From: Actinomadura soli
GTDB lineage: Bacteria; Actinomycetota; Actinomycetes; Streptosporangiales; Streptosporangiaceae
Length of the DNA: 64,000 nt
Assembly (NCBI RefSeq): GCF_005889715.1
Contig: NZ_VCKW01000006.1
Coordinates: 1-64,000 of the forward strand
Direction: 5' to 3'
Shown piece after piece: positions 52,231 through 61,682 of this stretch. A program made the position numbers and the translations under genes. The notes beneath the pieces are model-generated. The model did not search any database, was not told where the DNA came from, and was given only the letters and a program-made list of their open reading frames with translations. How positions within the stretch are numbered: position 1 is the first letter of the stretch; every line of letters starts with the position of its first letter.

Positions 52231-54302
52231 GCGTCGAGGATGAGGTCGAGCTGGGCCTGGCTGGCCAGAGTGTCGGGGTGGTGGACGCCGAGAACCCGGG
52301 TGCGGCCGTCCAGCACGGTTCGTCCCGCCTCCTCCGCTTCTTCCAGCCTCCCCAGCCGATACAGCACGACGGAGTGAACACTGCGGCTGGCGAGGGTATC
52401 CGGGTGTTCGGGGCCAAGAATCTGGATGCGGCCGTTCAGCGCGGCCCGCCCTTCTCGCTCGGCTTCCTCTATCTGGCCGAGTCCGCTCATGATTATCGCG
52501 AGGTTACTGCGGCTGGCCAGGGTGTAAGGGTGTTCGGGGCCGAGTACCAGAATGCGGCCGTTCAGTGCCGCCTGCGCTTCCTGTTTGGCCTCTTCCAGGC
52601 GCCCCAGTTCGCCCAGCACTGTCGCGAGGATGCAGCGGCTGGCCAGGGAGGATCGGTGCAGGTCCCCCAAGACCCGTATGCGGCTGCTGAGCACTCTCCG
52701 CCCCTCTTCCTCGGCTTCCTCGAAGCGCGCAAGATCGCGCAGAATGGTGACGAGGATGCTCCGGCTGGCAAGAGTGTGAGGGTGTTCGGGGCCCAGTACT
52801 TGGATGCGGCTGTTCAGCACCGCCCGCGCCTCTCGTTCGGCTTCGTCCAGCCGCCCGAGCCGGCGCAGCAGGGCAGCGAGGTTGCTGCGTCGCGCGAGGG
52901 CATCGGGATGATCGGGCCTGTGCCGATCGTGTTCGGTCGCCTGGCGCAGGGCATGTTCCGCCAGTTGATAGCGACCCTGAGAATAGGCTGCGCCCGCAAT
53001 GCTGAGGCTGTCGGCCGGACTCGCATAGGCCAAAGCGGTGATGAGGGTCCGTTCCGGAACGTACTGCCCGGCGGGTGTGCGTCGTTGGACGACGTCGATG
53101 AGATAGTCGAAAACCTCGAACGTGTCGTTTCCGACGGGATGCAGCAAGGCATTGCCCGAAGGGCGTAGGCGGGTGGCCCATTCCCATGCCCGGTCCTCGG
53201 GCTCCGGGCGAAGGCGTGCGCCACCCCGTTCGCTGAGATAGCCGACGTGCAAGTCGCTGAGGAGAGCCCGGGGAAGCGGGCTGGTGTAGCCGGCCCGGCA
53301 GCAGTCGATGGCGGCCTCGATCAGCGACGCCCCGCGCGGGTGAGTACCGCGTGCCCAGGCGTTCTCCCACTCTCTCAACAGTTCCGGGCCGCAGGCGAGA
53401 TACTCAGCGAGCCCGTAACTGCCGGAGTGGACAAGAGCGTCGCTTATTCGTGGGTCCTCCTCGGCCATCTCGCGAGCCCTGCCCCGCTCGGTCCCCGTGA
53501 AATTTCGTTCGAGAAAAATGCGGTCGGCCTGATCGAGTACCGCTTGGGTGTCATATTGGAGCTGGCGCCCTTCCTCTCCGGGAGCGGTCTCGGCGCCGGT
53601 GAGGCGGCTCTCTTCCGCGGCGCGGAGGGTCGCCAAAATGATTCTGTGGTGATTGTTCCCGGCGAGCAGCTCTGTGATCGCCATGCGGGTGAGCCCCTCG
53701 GAACCCAGATAATGTTCCATGTCGTTCAACCACAGTACGCATCGTCGCATCTTCGCGGCGGCCTCGATGGCCGCGGACAATCCGTCCCTGCCCTCGGGTG
53801 CGATGAAAACGTGGTCCGGCAATGTCGCTCTCATGGCCTCGTAGGCGGTCCTAGTTTTTCCCGCCGTGGAATCACCGACCAGCAACAGGAAGCCGGAGTG
53901 GTTCAGCACGTCTCGGAGCCGGAGGTCGATATCGCGCGGCACATATACCGGCACCCGGTCGCGGCTGAGCGGATCACCGTCTTCCGTGGGGTCGCGCAGC
54001 GGCGCGGGATGCACGCCGACCGCGATCGGGTCAGTGATCTCCCTGACCCGGGGAAGTCTCCCGCCCGGCGTGAAGGTCCCCGAGGCCAACTGCTTGGCCT
54101 GCTCGTCGCGGTGTTGCGCCAGTGCTGTGAGCCGATCCCTGCCCACCCAGGCGAACAGCGCCGCGACGGGACTGATCGCCGCCGCAGCGGCCAACGCGCG
54201 CCAGTCCTGGACGTTGGCGATGGCCAGTAGCGCGGGGACCGCGACCAGTAACCCCGCGCTCACCGCCAGCAGCCCGTACCAGCCGGCTCGCCGTTGCCGC
54301 AT
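52209..54302 (-). CDS. STAND-type NTPase with kinesin-light-chain-like TPR repeats
   Basis: The 697-residue protein starts at ATG 54302 after GGGAG. Two transmembrane segments lie at residues 9-28 and 34-53. A P-loop NTPase follows, Walker A GDSTAGKT at 143-150 and Walker B VLWLNDME near 189-196. The last 240 residues are five or more TPR units of 42 residues with the phrase LGPEHPxTLASRSxL, close to each other in sequence. TPR arrays of this type bind peptides or proteins and drive STAND assembly. The membrane anchor is unusual for the family and suggests action at the inner face of the membrane. Substrate and effector output unknown. Confidence 0.82.
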   Translation of the reverse strand: MRQRRAGWYGLLAVSAGLLVAVPALLAIANVQDWRALAAAAAISPVAALFAWVGRDRLTALAQHRDEQAKQLASGTFTPGGRLPRVREITDPIAVGVHPAPLRDPTEDGDPLSRDRVPVYVPRDIDLRLRDVLNHSGFLLLVGDSTAGKTRTAYEAMRATLPDHVFIAPEGRDGLSAAIEAAAKMRRCVLWLNDMEHYLGSEGLTRMAITELLAGNNHHRIILATLRAAEESRLTGAETAPGEEGRQLQYDTQAVLDQADRIFLERNFTGTERGRAREMAEEDPRISDALVHSGSYGLAEYLACGPELLREWENAWARGTHPRGASLIEAAIDCCRAGYTSPLPRALLSDLHVGYLSERGGARLRPEPEDRAWEWATRLRPSGNALLHPVGNDTFEVFDYLIDVVQRRTPAGQYVPERTLITALAYASPADSLSIAGAAYSQGRYQLAEHALRQATEHDRHRPDHPDALARRSNLAALLRRLGRLDEAEREARAVLNSRIQVLGPEHPHTLASRSILVTILRDLARFEEAEEEGRRVLSSRIRVLGDLHRSSLASRCILATVLGELGRLEEAKQEAQAALNGRILVLGPEHPYTLASRSNLAIIMSGLGQIEEAEREGRAALNGRIQILGPEHPDTLASRSVHSVVLYRLGRLEEAEEAGRTVLDGRTRVLGVHHPDTLASQAQLDLILDAQRRPAP

Positions 54303-54608
54303 GCCTGCTCCCGCCAGGTCCGGTATCTGGATGATTACGTTAGCCGCCGGCCCGTGGAACAAAAGGTAGATTGCCACACTCGGTCAGACGTCCGGCGAGA
54401 GAACCAAACCGCTAGCGCGAAGGTAAGCGCCGCAGAAAGCGCCGGGCCGGAGATCGCCGCACTGCGCGGCGAATCGATCACTATCGCCTTTTCCAATGGG
54501 GTTGTCTTGGGTGCTGCGGGTTCGTGATCGCCATCATTTTTTGTTCTCGTCTCCTGCGGGCGCCCTCGCGGCGGTGAGGTCGGGCCTTGCCCGGCGATCG
54601 AGGTCGAC
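54303..54608. other. Divergent promoter region between two NTPase genes
   Basis: These 306 bases contain no supported gene. They separate the TPR-STAND gene (minus) and a NACHT gene (plus) and should hold both promoters. A short hairpin (CGGGCCTTGCCCG near 54584) lies shortly before the NACHT start. Confidence 0.4.
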
Positions 54609-57600
54609 TTGTCCTGGTTCATGGGTGAACGGCCTGACAGCGCCGGTGTCCTGTGGGTTAGATCGGAGAGGCAGCGGATCGAACGGCGAAAGGCGGGTCG
54701 GGTGGCGGTTCGTCGGGTGGCCCTGCGGGTGGTGACGGCGGTCGCAGGAGGGGTGATAGTGGCCGTTGCGGTCAACCAGGTCTTTAATGGCAGCAAATGG
54801 AATTGGCGGGCGCTGGGCATCGCGGTCGGGGTCGCGGTCGGCGCGGAGCTGGTCAACCATTGGCTGGATCGCCAGGACGCGATGGAAGGGGACGACCCGC
54901 GTCCGGCCGGGGGCAAGGTGTCGCGGCGGCGTTACCTGCGACGAGTCCGCCTGTCAGTGGAACAGATGGAGACCATGGGCCTGGTCACCCAGGCCGATCT
55001 CGTCCTGCGGACCCGGCAGGTCTACGTCGATGTGATGCTCCGGCCGAGGACCGTCGCCGACGCGACGACCGACAGCGGTATCGGCCCCGGCCCGTCGTCT
55101 CCCACACCCGGGCGCCGGGCCCAGCTGTCGTCGTTCCTCACGGCCGGGTGCGTCCTCGCGGTCCTGGGTGCCGCTGGATCAGGAAAGACCACTCTCGCCC
55201 GCTACACCGCGTTGGAAATGGCCGAGCAGCGACGGTGGCCGTGGCATCGGGAGTTCTGGCGCCCCCGCATTCCGGTCCTGCTCTACCTGCGCGAGCACGC
55301 CGCGGCGATCCTGGCCTCCGAGCCCGAGGACCTGGCCCAGGTCGCCGTCGATGCCCGGGGGCTGCGCAGCGTCGTCCCCGCCGGGTGGCTTCGCCAGCAT
55401 CTGGAGAGCGGCCGGTGCGTGGTGCTGCTGGACGGCCTGGACGAGGTCGCCGATGCCGACGACCGGTGGCGCGTCATCAGCTGGGTGGACGACCAGATCA
55501 GCCGGTTCCCCGGCAACTCGTTCGTGGTGACCTCCCGTCCGCTCGGTTATGAGCCCAACCAGCTGTCCCGTGCTGACGTGCTGCAGGTGCAACGCTTCAC
55601 CTACCAGCAGATCCGCGACTTTCTCAGCGCCTGGTACCGCGCCATCGACCGTCGCGCCTACGAAGGCGACCAGCAGGAGATCGACCGGGGTGCCGCGGAG
55701 TCCGCGGAGAAGCTGTTCAACCTGATCAGTACCAGCCCCGCACTGTACGACCTGGCCGCCAACCCGCTGCTGCTCACCATGATCGCCAGCGTGCATCGCT
55801 ATCGCGGTCAGCTCCCTGGCAGCCGGGTGGCGCTCTACGAAGAGATGTGCCAGGTACTTCTTCATCGGCGGCAGAGCGCCAAGGGGCTCAAGGATTCCAC
55901 AGACCTCAGCGGGGACCAGAAGGAACGCATCCTCCAAGAGCTCGCCTGGCACATGATGCGCCACACGCTCCGCGACATCCCCGCCGAAGACGCCCACCGT
56001 GCCATCCGCCGGATTCTTCAGCGCACCGGACCCGAGCTAAGTGCCGATTCCTTCCTCGACCATGCCCGCCGTAGCGGCATGCTCGTGGAACGCCAGCATC
56101 GGCACTACGGATTCGTCCACCTGACCCTGCAGGAGTTCTTGGCCTCCGCGCTCGTCCCGCAGCACCCGTCGCACCGTCAACGCCTCATCGATAAAGTGCG
56201 CGACTCCTGGTGGCGTGAAACCACCCTTCTGTGGGCGGCCCGTAATGATGCCAGCCCCGTCGTCGAGGCCTGTTTGGCCGCCCGTACCGTCACCTCGCTG
56301 AGCCTGGCCTACGCGTGCGCCGACGAAGCACTCGAACTCGAGCCCGACCTTCGCGCTCAACTTGACGAAATGCTCACCGTCACTCCGACCGATCCCAATG
56401 AAATCAAGCTCTTCAACGGTATTGCCGCGGCCCGGGAGCTCCATGACACTCGCACGCTCAACGACAACGGGGTGCAGCTGTGCGTCAACACCGTGTCTCA
56501 AGATCTCTGGAACCGGTCCACCGGCCAGCTGAACACCTCAGACCCGCTGACCCTCAACCGCGCACCGGCCACGCACTGGTGGCCCCGTGACATCGACCCG
56601 TTTCTCACCTGGCTGAACAGCCACTTCTCTGATGGAACCAGCTATCGCCTGCCCACAACGGAGGAGGCGCACCAGGCCGCCGCCAACTCGCTGCTCCCCG
56701 TCACGGCGATCTGGGCAGGCAAGAACAACAAACCACACCTCTTTTCCCCGCCTCTACTGAACCACCCACTCCTACCCCCCAGCCGCAAGGTCGCTGCCTA
56801 CTCCGACCTTATTCTTGATCACACCCATCTCTTTTTCCGACTTCTCTTCAGTCGCTCAAGCCTCAGCTTCATCCAGCTCCTCACTTACGCCCGGCCCAGA
56901 GACCTCACCCGCCCCGATCACCAATTACTGACCGCCCTCGACCTCGCTCTGGCCCTCAAGCATGCCGAGTACGGCCTCTCCGCCCGCACCATCACTCTCG
57001 CCCGCGCCCTCAACCTCGACGTCGGCGGCGACAGCGGGCGCGTCCTCGCCCGGAACGCATCCGCCATCGCTCGTAGCCTCGGCCCCGAAATCGGCCTCGA
57101 ACTCGGCTCCGACAACGCCCACAACCTGGGCCGCGCGCTCAACCTCGACCGCGATCACGAACGCGCCCTCAACCTCGCCCTCTACCTCGACCTTGACCTC
57201 AATCGCGCCACCGACCGCGCCCCCGGTCTCGAACGCGATCTTCGCCGCGCCGTCCTCCGCGACCCCGACCACGACCACGACCACAGCTCGGGCACCGCGA
57301 TTCCACTCGACATGGACCTCAGGGTTGCTCGGGAATTCGCCCGGGCCGGGCTGGCGACGTTTGAAACACGGGTCGTCTTGCACGTCGCCCATGCCTGTAA
57401 TCGGCTTGCCGCGGTCCTGTCCGCCTTTGCCGCGTCCGACCAAAGGCCACGAAGCCGCGCGGAAAGCGGGGGTGTTTTCCACCAGCCCCTCTCCAGGGCC
57501 TTGGCAACCGTCCGCGAGCACGAACCGGTCAACGATCCGGAGGCCACGTTCCAACAGATCCTCAGTCTCATGAACACGTACGGCCCACAAGAGTCCGTGC

Positions 57601-57851
57601 TTCTCATCGAGAACGCGCAAGCGCTGGCCGCGCCACTGTGGGACCGCGGTCGGCAAATCCAGCAGCGCGATCTGGTCCTGGCCGCCACCTTGCTCCTCGC
57701 GGTCTTTGTCGATGCGCCAAGCACACGCCGTCTTCCGGAATTGAATCAGCACCTCAGCGGCCTGCTCTGTGCGCTTATCGCGCTCACGCCGCGTGGGGAC
57801 CACGCCAGCGCGGCCGACTCCGACCGACTTCTCGTCCTGGTCAAGAACTGA
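54609..57851 (+). CDS. Membrane-anchored NACHT-family NTPase with Asp/Leu-rich C-terminal region
   Basis: The 1080-residue protein has two N-terminal transmembrane segments (about 39-57 and 67-83), then NACHT Walker A GAAGSGKTT at 187-195 and Walker B VVLLDGLDEVAD at 271-282, followed by SRPLGYEPNQL. The NACHT winged-helix end LTLQEFLASAL is present. The last 250 residues are strongly repetitive, with phrases like ARALNLDV, GRALNLDRDHERALNLALYL and DLDLNRA. Such Leu/Asp-rich alpha repeats occur at the C-terminus of some actinobacterial NACHT proteins and may bind the trigger. The start is TTG 54609 (GAGG upstream), with ATG 54621 as alternative. Divergent from the TPR-STAND gene. Confidence 0.85.
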   Translation: MSWFMGERPDSAGVLWVRSERQRIERRKAGRVAVRRVALRVVTAVAGGVIVAVAVNQVFNGSKWNWRALGIAVGVAVGAELVNHWLDRQDAMEGDDPRPAGGKVSRRRYLRRVRLSVEQMETMGLVTQADLVLRTRQVYVDVMLRPRTVADATTDSGIGPGPSSPTPGRRAQLSSFLTAGCVLAVLGAAGSGKTTLARYTALEMAEQRRWPWHREFWRPRIPVLLYLREHAAAILASEPEDLAQVAVDARGLRSVVPAGWLRQHLESGRCVVLLDGLDEVADADDRWRVISWVDDQISRFPGNSFVVTSRPLGYEPNQLSRADVLQVQRFTYQQIRDFLSAWYRAIDRRAYEGDQQEIDRGAAESAEKLFNLISTSPALYDLAANPLLLTMIASVHRYRGQLPGSRVALYEEMCQVLLHRRQSAKGLKDSTDLSGDQKERILQELAWHMMRHTLRDIPAEDAHRAIRRILQRTGPELSADSFLDHARRSGMLVERQHRHYGFVHLTLQEFLASALVPQHPSHRQRLIDKVRDSWWRETTLLWAARNDASPVVEACLAARTVTSLSLAYACADEALELEPDLRAQLDEMLTVTPTDPNEIKLFNGIAAARELHDTRTLNDNGVQLCVNTVSQDLWNRSTGQLNTSDPLTLNRAPATHWWPRDIDPFLTWLNSHFSDGTSYRLPTTEEAHQAAANSLLPVTAIWAGKNNKPHLFSPPLLNHPLLPPSRKVAAYSDLILDHTHLFFRLLFSRSSLSFIQLLTYARPRDLTRPDHQLLTALDLALALKHAEYGLSARTITLARALNLDVGGDSGRVLARNASAIARSLGPEIGLELGSDNAHNLGRALNLDRDHERALNLALYLDLDLNRATDRAPGLERDLRRAVLRDPDHDHDHSSGTAIPLDMDLRVAREFARAGLATFETRVVLHVAHACNRLAAVLSAFAASDQRPRSRAESGGVFHQPLSRALATVREHEPVNDPEATFQQILSLMNTYGPQESVLLIENAQALAAPLWDRGRQIQQRDLVLAATLLLAVFVDAPSTRRLPELNQHLSGLLCALIALTPRGDHASAADSDRLLVLVKN

Positions 57852-57890
57852 ACCGGTGCGTATGCCCGGGTCCGCACGGCGGGCGCGCGT

Positions 57891-58823
57891 CTAGCCGGCG
57901 TCTAATTGTTCATCGGTGTGCTTGGCGGAGGCAGCCGCTTGCGTCCTGGCGAGGTCGAGGATCTGGGTGGCTTCCCTGCGCGCCATCATGAGGATTTCGT
58001 CTGCCTCGCGGCGGCTGTCGGCGATGGCCTGATCGGCGGTTTGCTGGGCCAGGGCCAGCGTGCGAACGGCAGGTTCGAAGGTGACGGGATCATCGGCCTT
58101 GACCACCGCGTGATGAATGTGCTCATCCGGTTGATCAGGAGGGTCCAGGAGATCCAGCACTTCTTCGAGTCGCTGGCACCGGTACTCGGCTTGGAGCCCG
58201 CGATCCCGGGCCAGTTTCAGCTGGGCGGTGAGTTCGGTGATCTCCCGATCGAGACGCTGGAGCACCGCGTGCAGGTAGGTGCGCTCGCTGGCCCAGGCGT
58301 TGCGCAGCCGCCCCTGTTCGGCGGTGAGCTCGTCCACCTGCCGGATGCGTTCCGCCAGCCGCTGTTCCAGGTCACGGGCATGCCGTTCGGCCTCTCGCTG
58401 GCTGGCGACCGCCAGTTGCAGTTCGTCGGTGACCTTGCGGATCTTGTACTCGTGCGGGTGCGCCATTTCCAGAGCGCGAACTTGCAGGTCGGCCAGGTGT
58501 TCGCGGACGGCGGGCGTCAACGGCCTTCCCGCTTCCTCCTGGGCGTCCAGGAGTTTGTCCAGGAACCACCGCTCACGGGGGACGCGCCTGCCGTTCAGGT
58601 ACCGGGAAATCGTGCCTTTGTCGATGTGAGGGTTCAGGAGCGCGAACCGGTTGATCGACAGGCCGGTGGCGAGGAACAGGCCGCGTAGTTCGTTCGCCCA
58701 CGCCTGGACGACCGGGTCGAGTTCCGGACTCAACGGCTTCAGCCGGACGGAGTGCTCGGGCACGATCTGCGTCACTTCTCCATCATGTGCCGTAGAGCGC
58801 CTCTTGTGCCCTCCAAACCACAT
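57891..58823 (-). CDS. HTH and coiled-coil protein
   Basis: The 310-residue product has an XRE-like helix-turn-helix near its start (AWANELRGLFLATGLSINRF and HIDKGTISRYLNGRRVPRER), then about 200 residues of charged helix typical of coiled coils (ERHARDLEQRLAERIRQVDE, EITELTAQLKLARDRG) ending in KHTDEQLDAG. It could bind DNA or RNA and oligomerise. The frame stays open to 59033, but that extension overlaps a perfect CRP-like palindrome and looks non-coding, so ATG 58823 is preferred; a stronger ribosome site is not visible. It is convergent with the NACHT gene and divergent from the ECF sigma gene. Confidence 0.7.
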   Translation of the reverse strand: MWFGGHKRRSTAHDGEVTQIVPEHSVRLKPLSPELDPVVQAWANELRGLFLATGLSINRFALLNPHIDKGTISRYLNGRRVPRERWFLDKLLDAQEEAGRPLTPAVREHLADLQVRALEMAHPHEYKIRKVTDELQLAVASQREAERHARDLEQRLAERIRQVDELTAEQGRLRNAWASERTYLHAVLQRLDREITELTAQLKLARDRGLQAEYRCQRLEEVLDLLDPPDQPDEHIHHAVVKADDPVTFEPAVRTLALAQQTADQAIADSRREADEILMMARREATQILDLARTQAAASAKHTDEQLDAG

Positions 58824-59356
58824 CACGCATGTTGCCGACTCGTGCAACACCCCGTTGCGGCATAGCGCAACCCGGGCCGGGCGGTAGGTCGCGATCATCA
58901 CGCCGATGGCCCCGCCCGGCTCCTCCCGGAGCCGGGCGACGAACTCGGTGACCGGGCCCTTGATCAGGGGCGGCAGGTCGGCGGGGCGGACGCGGACGGC
59001 GAATGTGACCCTGGTCACATGGTCGCGCGACATCCGGACGTCCGGGTTCTTACGAAACCATTACGACCAGCGCCTATGGAGGACACCGGCATGGAACGGA
59101 ACAACATGGCCGCGCCACGGCGCCGCCCGCGCCGCATTCGTTCGCCCCGTTCGTCTCGCTCGGCGGGCAGGTGAGGCAGCGGACCGACCTGCTCAGCTTC
59201 GCGTGCGAGCCACCCGGCGCGTGGTGGCCGTCCGGGAGAGCGCCGTCCGGGCGAGCGCCGTCCGGACGGCCGGACCCGGCCATGACCCATCCCGTCCACG
59301 GCGACGAACGAACCTCATTTGCGGCAACCATGTCGTCAGGGCAGGAAGAGGGTTCG
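58824..59356. other. Promoter region between HTH gene and ECF sigma gene
   Basis: These 533 bases hold no supported gene apart from a possible N-terminal extension of the HTH gene. They contain a perfect CRP-type site (listed separately) and the palindrome CCGGACGTCCGG at 59034-59045, plus the short repeat CCGTCCGGGAGAGCG / CCGTCCGGGCGAGCG near 59228-59266. Confidence 0.5.
59004..59019. promoter_or_regulatory. Perfect CRP-consensus palindrome TGTGA-N6-TCACA
   Basis: TGTGA at 59004-59008 and TCACA at 59015-59019 are separated by 6 bases (CCCTGG), and the symmetry extends one more base on both sides. This is the exact CRP/FNR-family consensus. It sits between divergent genes for the HTH/coiled-coil protein and the ECF sigma factor, so a CRP-like protein may control either. 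Confidence 0.55.
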
Positions 59357-59902
59357 ATGGACGGGGACATCCGGCTCAGGCAGCGACTGGCGGCGGGAGA
59401 CGACGCGGCCCTGCAGCACACCTACGACCATTGCTCGACCTTGGTCTACCGGCTGGCGTTACGCGTGACACGCAGCCGTGAAGCCGCCGAAGAGATAACG
59501 CAGGACGTGTTCGTCCACCTGTGGGAGCACCCTTACGCCTTCGACCCGGGCCGGGGCACCCTGCGGACGTGGCTGGCACTGCTCGCCCACCGGCGAGCGG
59601 TCGACTGGGTCCGCAAGGAGGAGCGCCGGAGGCGACTACTGGACGCGGTCGGGAATCCCGAACCGGCCGCGCCCATCATCGACGTGATCATCGCCGACGA
59701 GACGGGGGCGCGGGTGCGGCACGCGGTGGCGGCCCTCCCGCAGCGCCTGCGCGAGGCGATCGAGCTCGCCTACTACCACGGACGGACCTACCGGCAGGCC
59801 GCCGCCGAACTGGGGTTACCGGAAGGCACCGTCAAGTCGCGGATCCGCACCGGGCTGCGCAGCATCGCCGACACCCTGGCCGAGGAAGGCAGCACCTCAT
59901 GA
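59357..59902 (+). CDS. ECF-type RNA polymerase sigma factor
   Basis: The 181-residue protein starts at ATG 59357 with AAGAGGG upstream. Region 2 is DDAALQHTYDHCSTLVYRLA through EITQDVFVHLWEHPYAFDPG, and region 4 is VAALPQRLREAIELAYYHGR followed by YRQAAAELGLPEGTVKSRI. It should direct RNA polymerase to a small set of promoters on an external signal. It overlaps by ATGA the next gene, whose product may act as its anti-sigma or effector partner. Confidence 0.92.
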   Translation: MDGDIRLRQRLAAGDDAALQHTYDHCSTLVYRLALRVTRSREAAEEITQDVFVHLWEHPYAFDPGRGTLRTWLALLAHRRAVDWVRKEERRRRLLDAVGNPEPAAPIIDVIIADETGARVRHAVAALPQRLREAIELAYYHGRTYRQAAAELGLPEGTVKSRIRTGLRSIADTLAEEGSTS

Positions 59903-60726
59903 CCGAACCTCCGCTGGACCTGCGCGCGCGCATGATCAGCACGGCGCTGACCCGCCGTCCCCCCGCGCGCCCGGCGCCCGGCTTCGCCCGGCCCTACGCC
60001 GCGATCGTCGCCATGCTCGACGTCCTGCTGACCGATCTGCGCGAGGCCGAGTGGACGGTGGTCGCGGCCAACGACGACTGGGACGTGCGCGACCTGGTCG
60101 TGCACCTGGCCGCCACCGACGGGCTGCTCGCCGAGGCGATCGAGGGGCGCGGCTCGTCCGCCTGCGACGTCCTCGACCGGACCCGCGAGGCGCTCAGCCG
60201 CTGCCCCCCTCCCCAGGACGCGCGCCTGGCGTGGCGGCGCCGGGCGGACGCCCTGTGCGACGGCCTGTGCGAGGCCGACGCCGATCGCCGGGTCGAGATG
60301 GGCGGCCGCCGGCTGCGCCTCAGCGATCACTTCGCGGGACGCGCCTTCGAGACCTGGATCCACGCCGACGACATCGCCCGGGGCACGGGCCGCACGCTGA
60401 TGCAGCCCCCCGCCGAGCACGTGTACCCGATCGCCGACCTCGGCGTCAGGAGCCTGCCCAAGGCGCTCGCCCTGACCGGCCGCGATCACGCCGACCGCAC
60501 GCTCCGGCTGATCCTGGACGGCCCGGGCGGCGGGCAGTGGACGATCCCGCTGGGGAGGGCGGCGACCGGTGACGACCCGCCCGCGCAGGTGCGGATGGAC
60601 GTCGTCGAGTTCTGCTTTCTGGCCGGAGGACGCCGCGACCCCACGAGCGTCGAAGCGGAGACCAGCGGCGATCCAGCCGTCACACGCGACGTACTGGCGG
60701 CCGCCTCGGCCTTCTCCGGCCCGTAG
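59899..60726 (+). CDS. Mycothiol-dependent maleylpyruvate isomerase-domain protein (DinB fold)
   Basis: The 275-residue protein has a MDMPI-N/DinB-like helical fold: AIVAMLDVLLTDLREAEWTV, DDWDVRDLVVHLAATDGLLA, and FETWIHADDIARGTGRT, which carry the likely metal-binding His, Glu and His. The C-terminus holds a beta-rich domain. Such proteins often sit next to ECF sigma genes and may act as anti-sigma or redox-sensing partners using mycothiol. The ATG overlaps the sigma stop, so the two are coupled. Function as sigma partner is inferred. Confidence 0.8.
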   Translation: MTEPPLDLRARMISTALTRRPPARPAPGFARPYAAIVAMLDVLLTDLREAEWTVVAANDDWDVRDLVVHLAATDGLLAEAIEGRGSSACDVLDRTREALSRCPPPQDARLAWRRRADALCDGLCEADADRRVEMGGRRLRLSDHFAGRAFETWIHADDIARGTGRTLMQPPAEHVYPIADLGVRSLPKALALTGRDHADRTLRLILDGPGGGQWTIPLGRAATGDDPPAQVRMDVVEFCFLAGGRRDPTSVEAETSGDPAVTRDVLAAASAFSGP

Positions 60727-60743
60727 CTCTTCCTGCGCCACGC

Positions 60744-61682
60744 TCACATCGTCTCGGGTTCGGGCCGGATGACCGACGCGGACCATCGGTCCCAATCCAT
60801 CTGCGGTCGCTCCCGCCGGGCGTGCGCGAGCGCCTCGTCGACCGCCTTGCAGACGTCGTCGTCCCGCACCGCCGTGCCCGCCAGCTCGGCGATCCTGCCC
60901 AGCAGTGCAGGGAGGAGCACCGGCCGGTGCTCCAGGGGCGCGGCGCCCGCGCAGGACAGCAGCGTCGCCGGGTGGTCCAGGCTGCGGCGCAGCGCGGCCG
61001 TGTGCTCGTGGTCGCCGCCGTCCCGGCAGGTCAGGACGATCAGGAAGGCGTGCAGGCCGCGCCCATCCGGATGGCGGAGCGCGCCCAGGTCGAGGCCGCC
61101 GACGAGCGTCCGGGACGGGCCGCGGCCGTTCGCGGCGCTGCAGTGGTCGTCGAGGACGATCACGTGCGCGGAGCGGAGCCCGTCCAGCCTGCGCTGCACG
61201 TCGTCGTCGATGCACAGCCGGACGTGGAGCCCGGGATAGTCGCCGCCGACCGCCTCGAGCCGCCTCGCGATCCCGTTGGAGCGCCGCCGGGTGATCAGCG
61301 CGACCGCGAGCGTGCGCTGCGGAGCCATCTCGAACCGCGTCCCGGCGGGCAGGGGAGCCGACCGGAGCGCCTCCCGGGCGGCGCTCTCGGTGAACGCGAC
61401 CACGCGCCGGACGCTGGACCCGTCCGGCCGGACCTCGCACTCGATGATCAGCTCGGCGTCCGCCATGCGGTCCGGCGGGGGCTGGGGCCCTTCGGCGGCG
61501 GGGGAGAGCAGGTGGTCGGCGGCGGCGGTGACGGCGCCGAGCACGAGCGTGCACGCGGCGACCACCGCCCAGGCGACCCCGTTCGCGTTGTGCTCGGTCG
61601 CGACGTTGACCGCGACCCCGGCGGACGATGTGGCGGTCGCGACGGTGAGGCCGCTGACGAGCGGACGGGCGCGATGCCTCAT
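60744..61682 (-). CDS. CHAT-like membrane protein coupled to a kinase
   Basis: The 312-residue protein starts at ATG 61682, overlapping the kinase stop (ATGA). It has two N-terminal transmembrane segments (about residues 8-27 and 35-55), then an N-terminal domain, and a C-terminal part that resembles a small caspase/CHAT fold: VIVLDDHCSAANGRGPSRTL could carry the His region, LIVLTCRDGGDHEHTAALRR the Cys region, followed by PATLLSCAGAAPLEHRP. If so, it is a membrane-anchored protease whose activity is controlled by the co-encoded kinase. The assignment to the CHAT fold is tentative because the glycine-rich H motif is weak. Confidence 0.6.
   Translation of the reverse strand: MRHRARPLVSGLTVATATSSAGVAVNVATEHNANGVAWAVVAACTLVLGAVTAAADHLLSPAAEGPQPPPDRMADAELIIECEVRPDGSSVRRVVAFTESAAREALRSAPLPAGTRFEMAPQRTLAVALITRRRSNGIARRLEAVGGDYPGLHVRLCIDDDVQRRLDGLRSAHVIVLDDHCSAANGRGPSRTLVGGLDLGALRHPDGRGLHAFLIVLTCRDGGDHEHTAALRRSLDHPATLLSCAGAAPLEHRPVLLPALLGRIAELAGTAVRDDDVCKAVDEALAHARRERPQMDWDRWSASVIRPEPETM

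Noticed and set aside
58824-59033. N-terminal extension of the HTH gene to an upstream ATG.
   Set aside because: The added segment overlaps a perfect CRP palindrome and has no good ribosome site, though it cannot be fully excluded.
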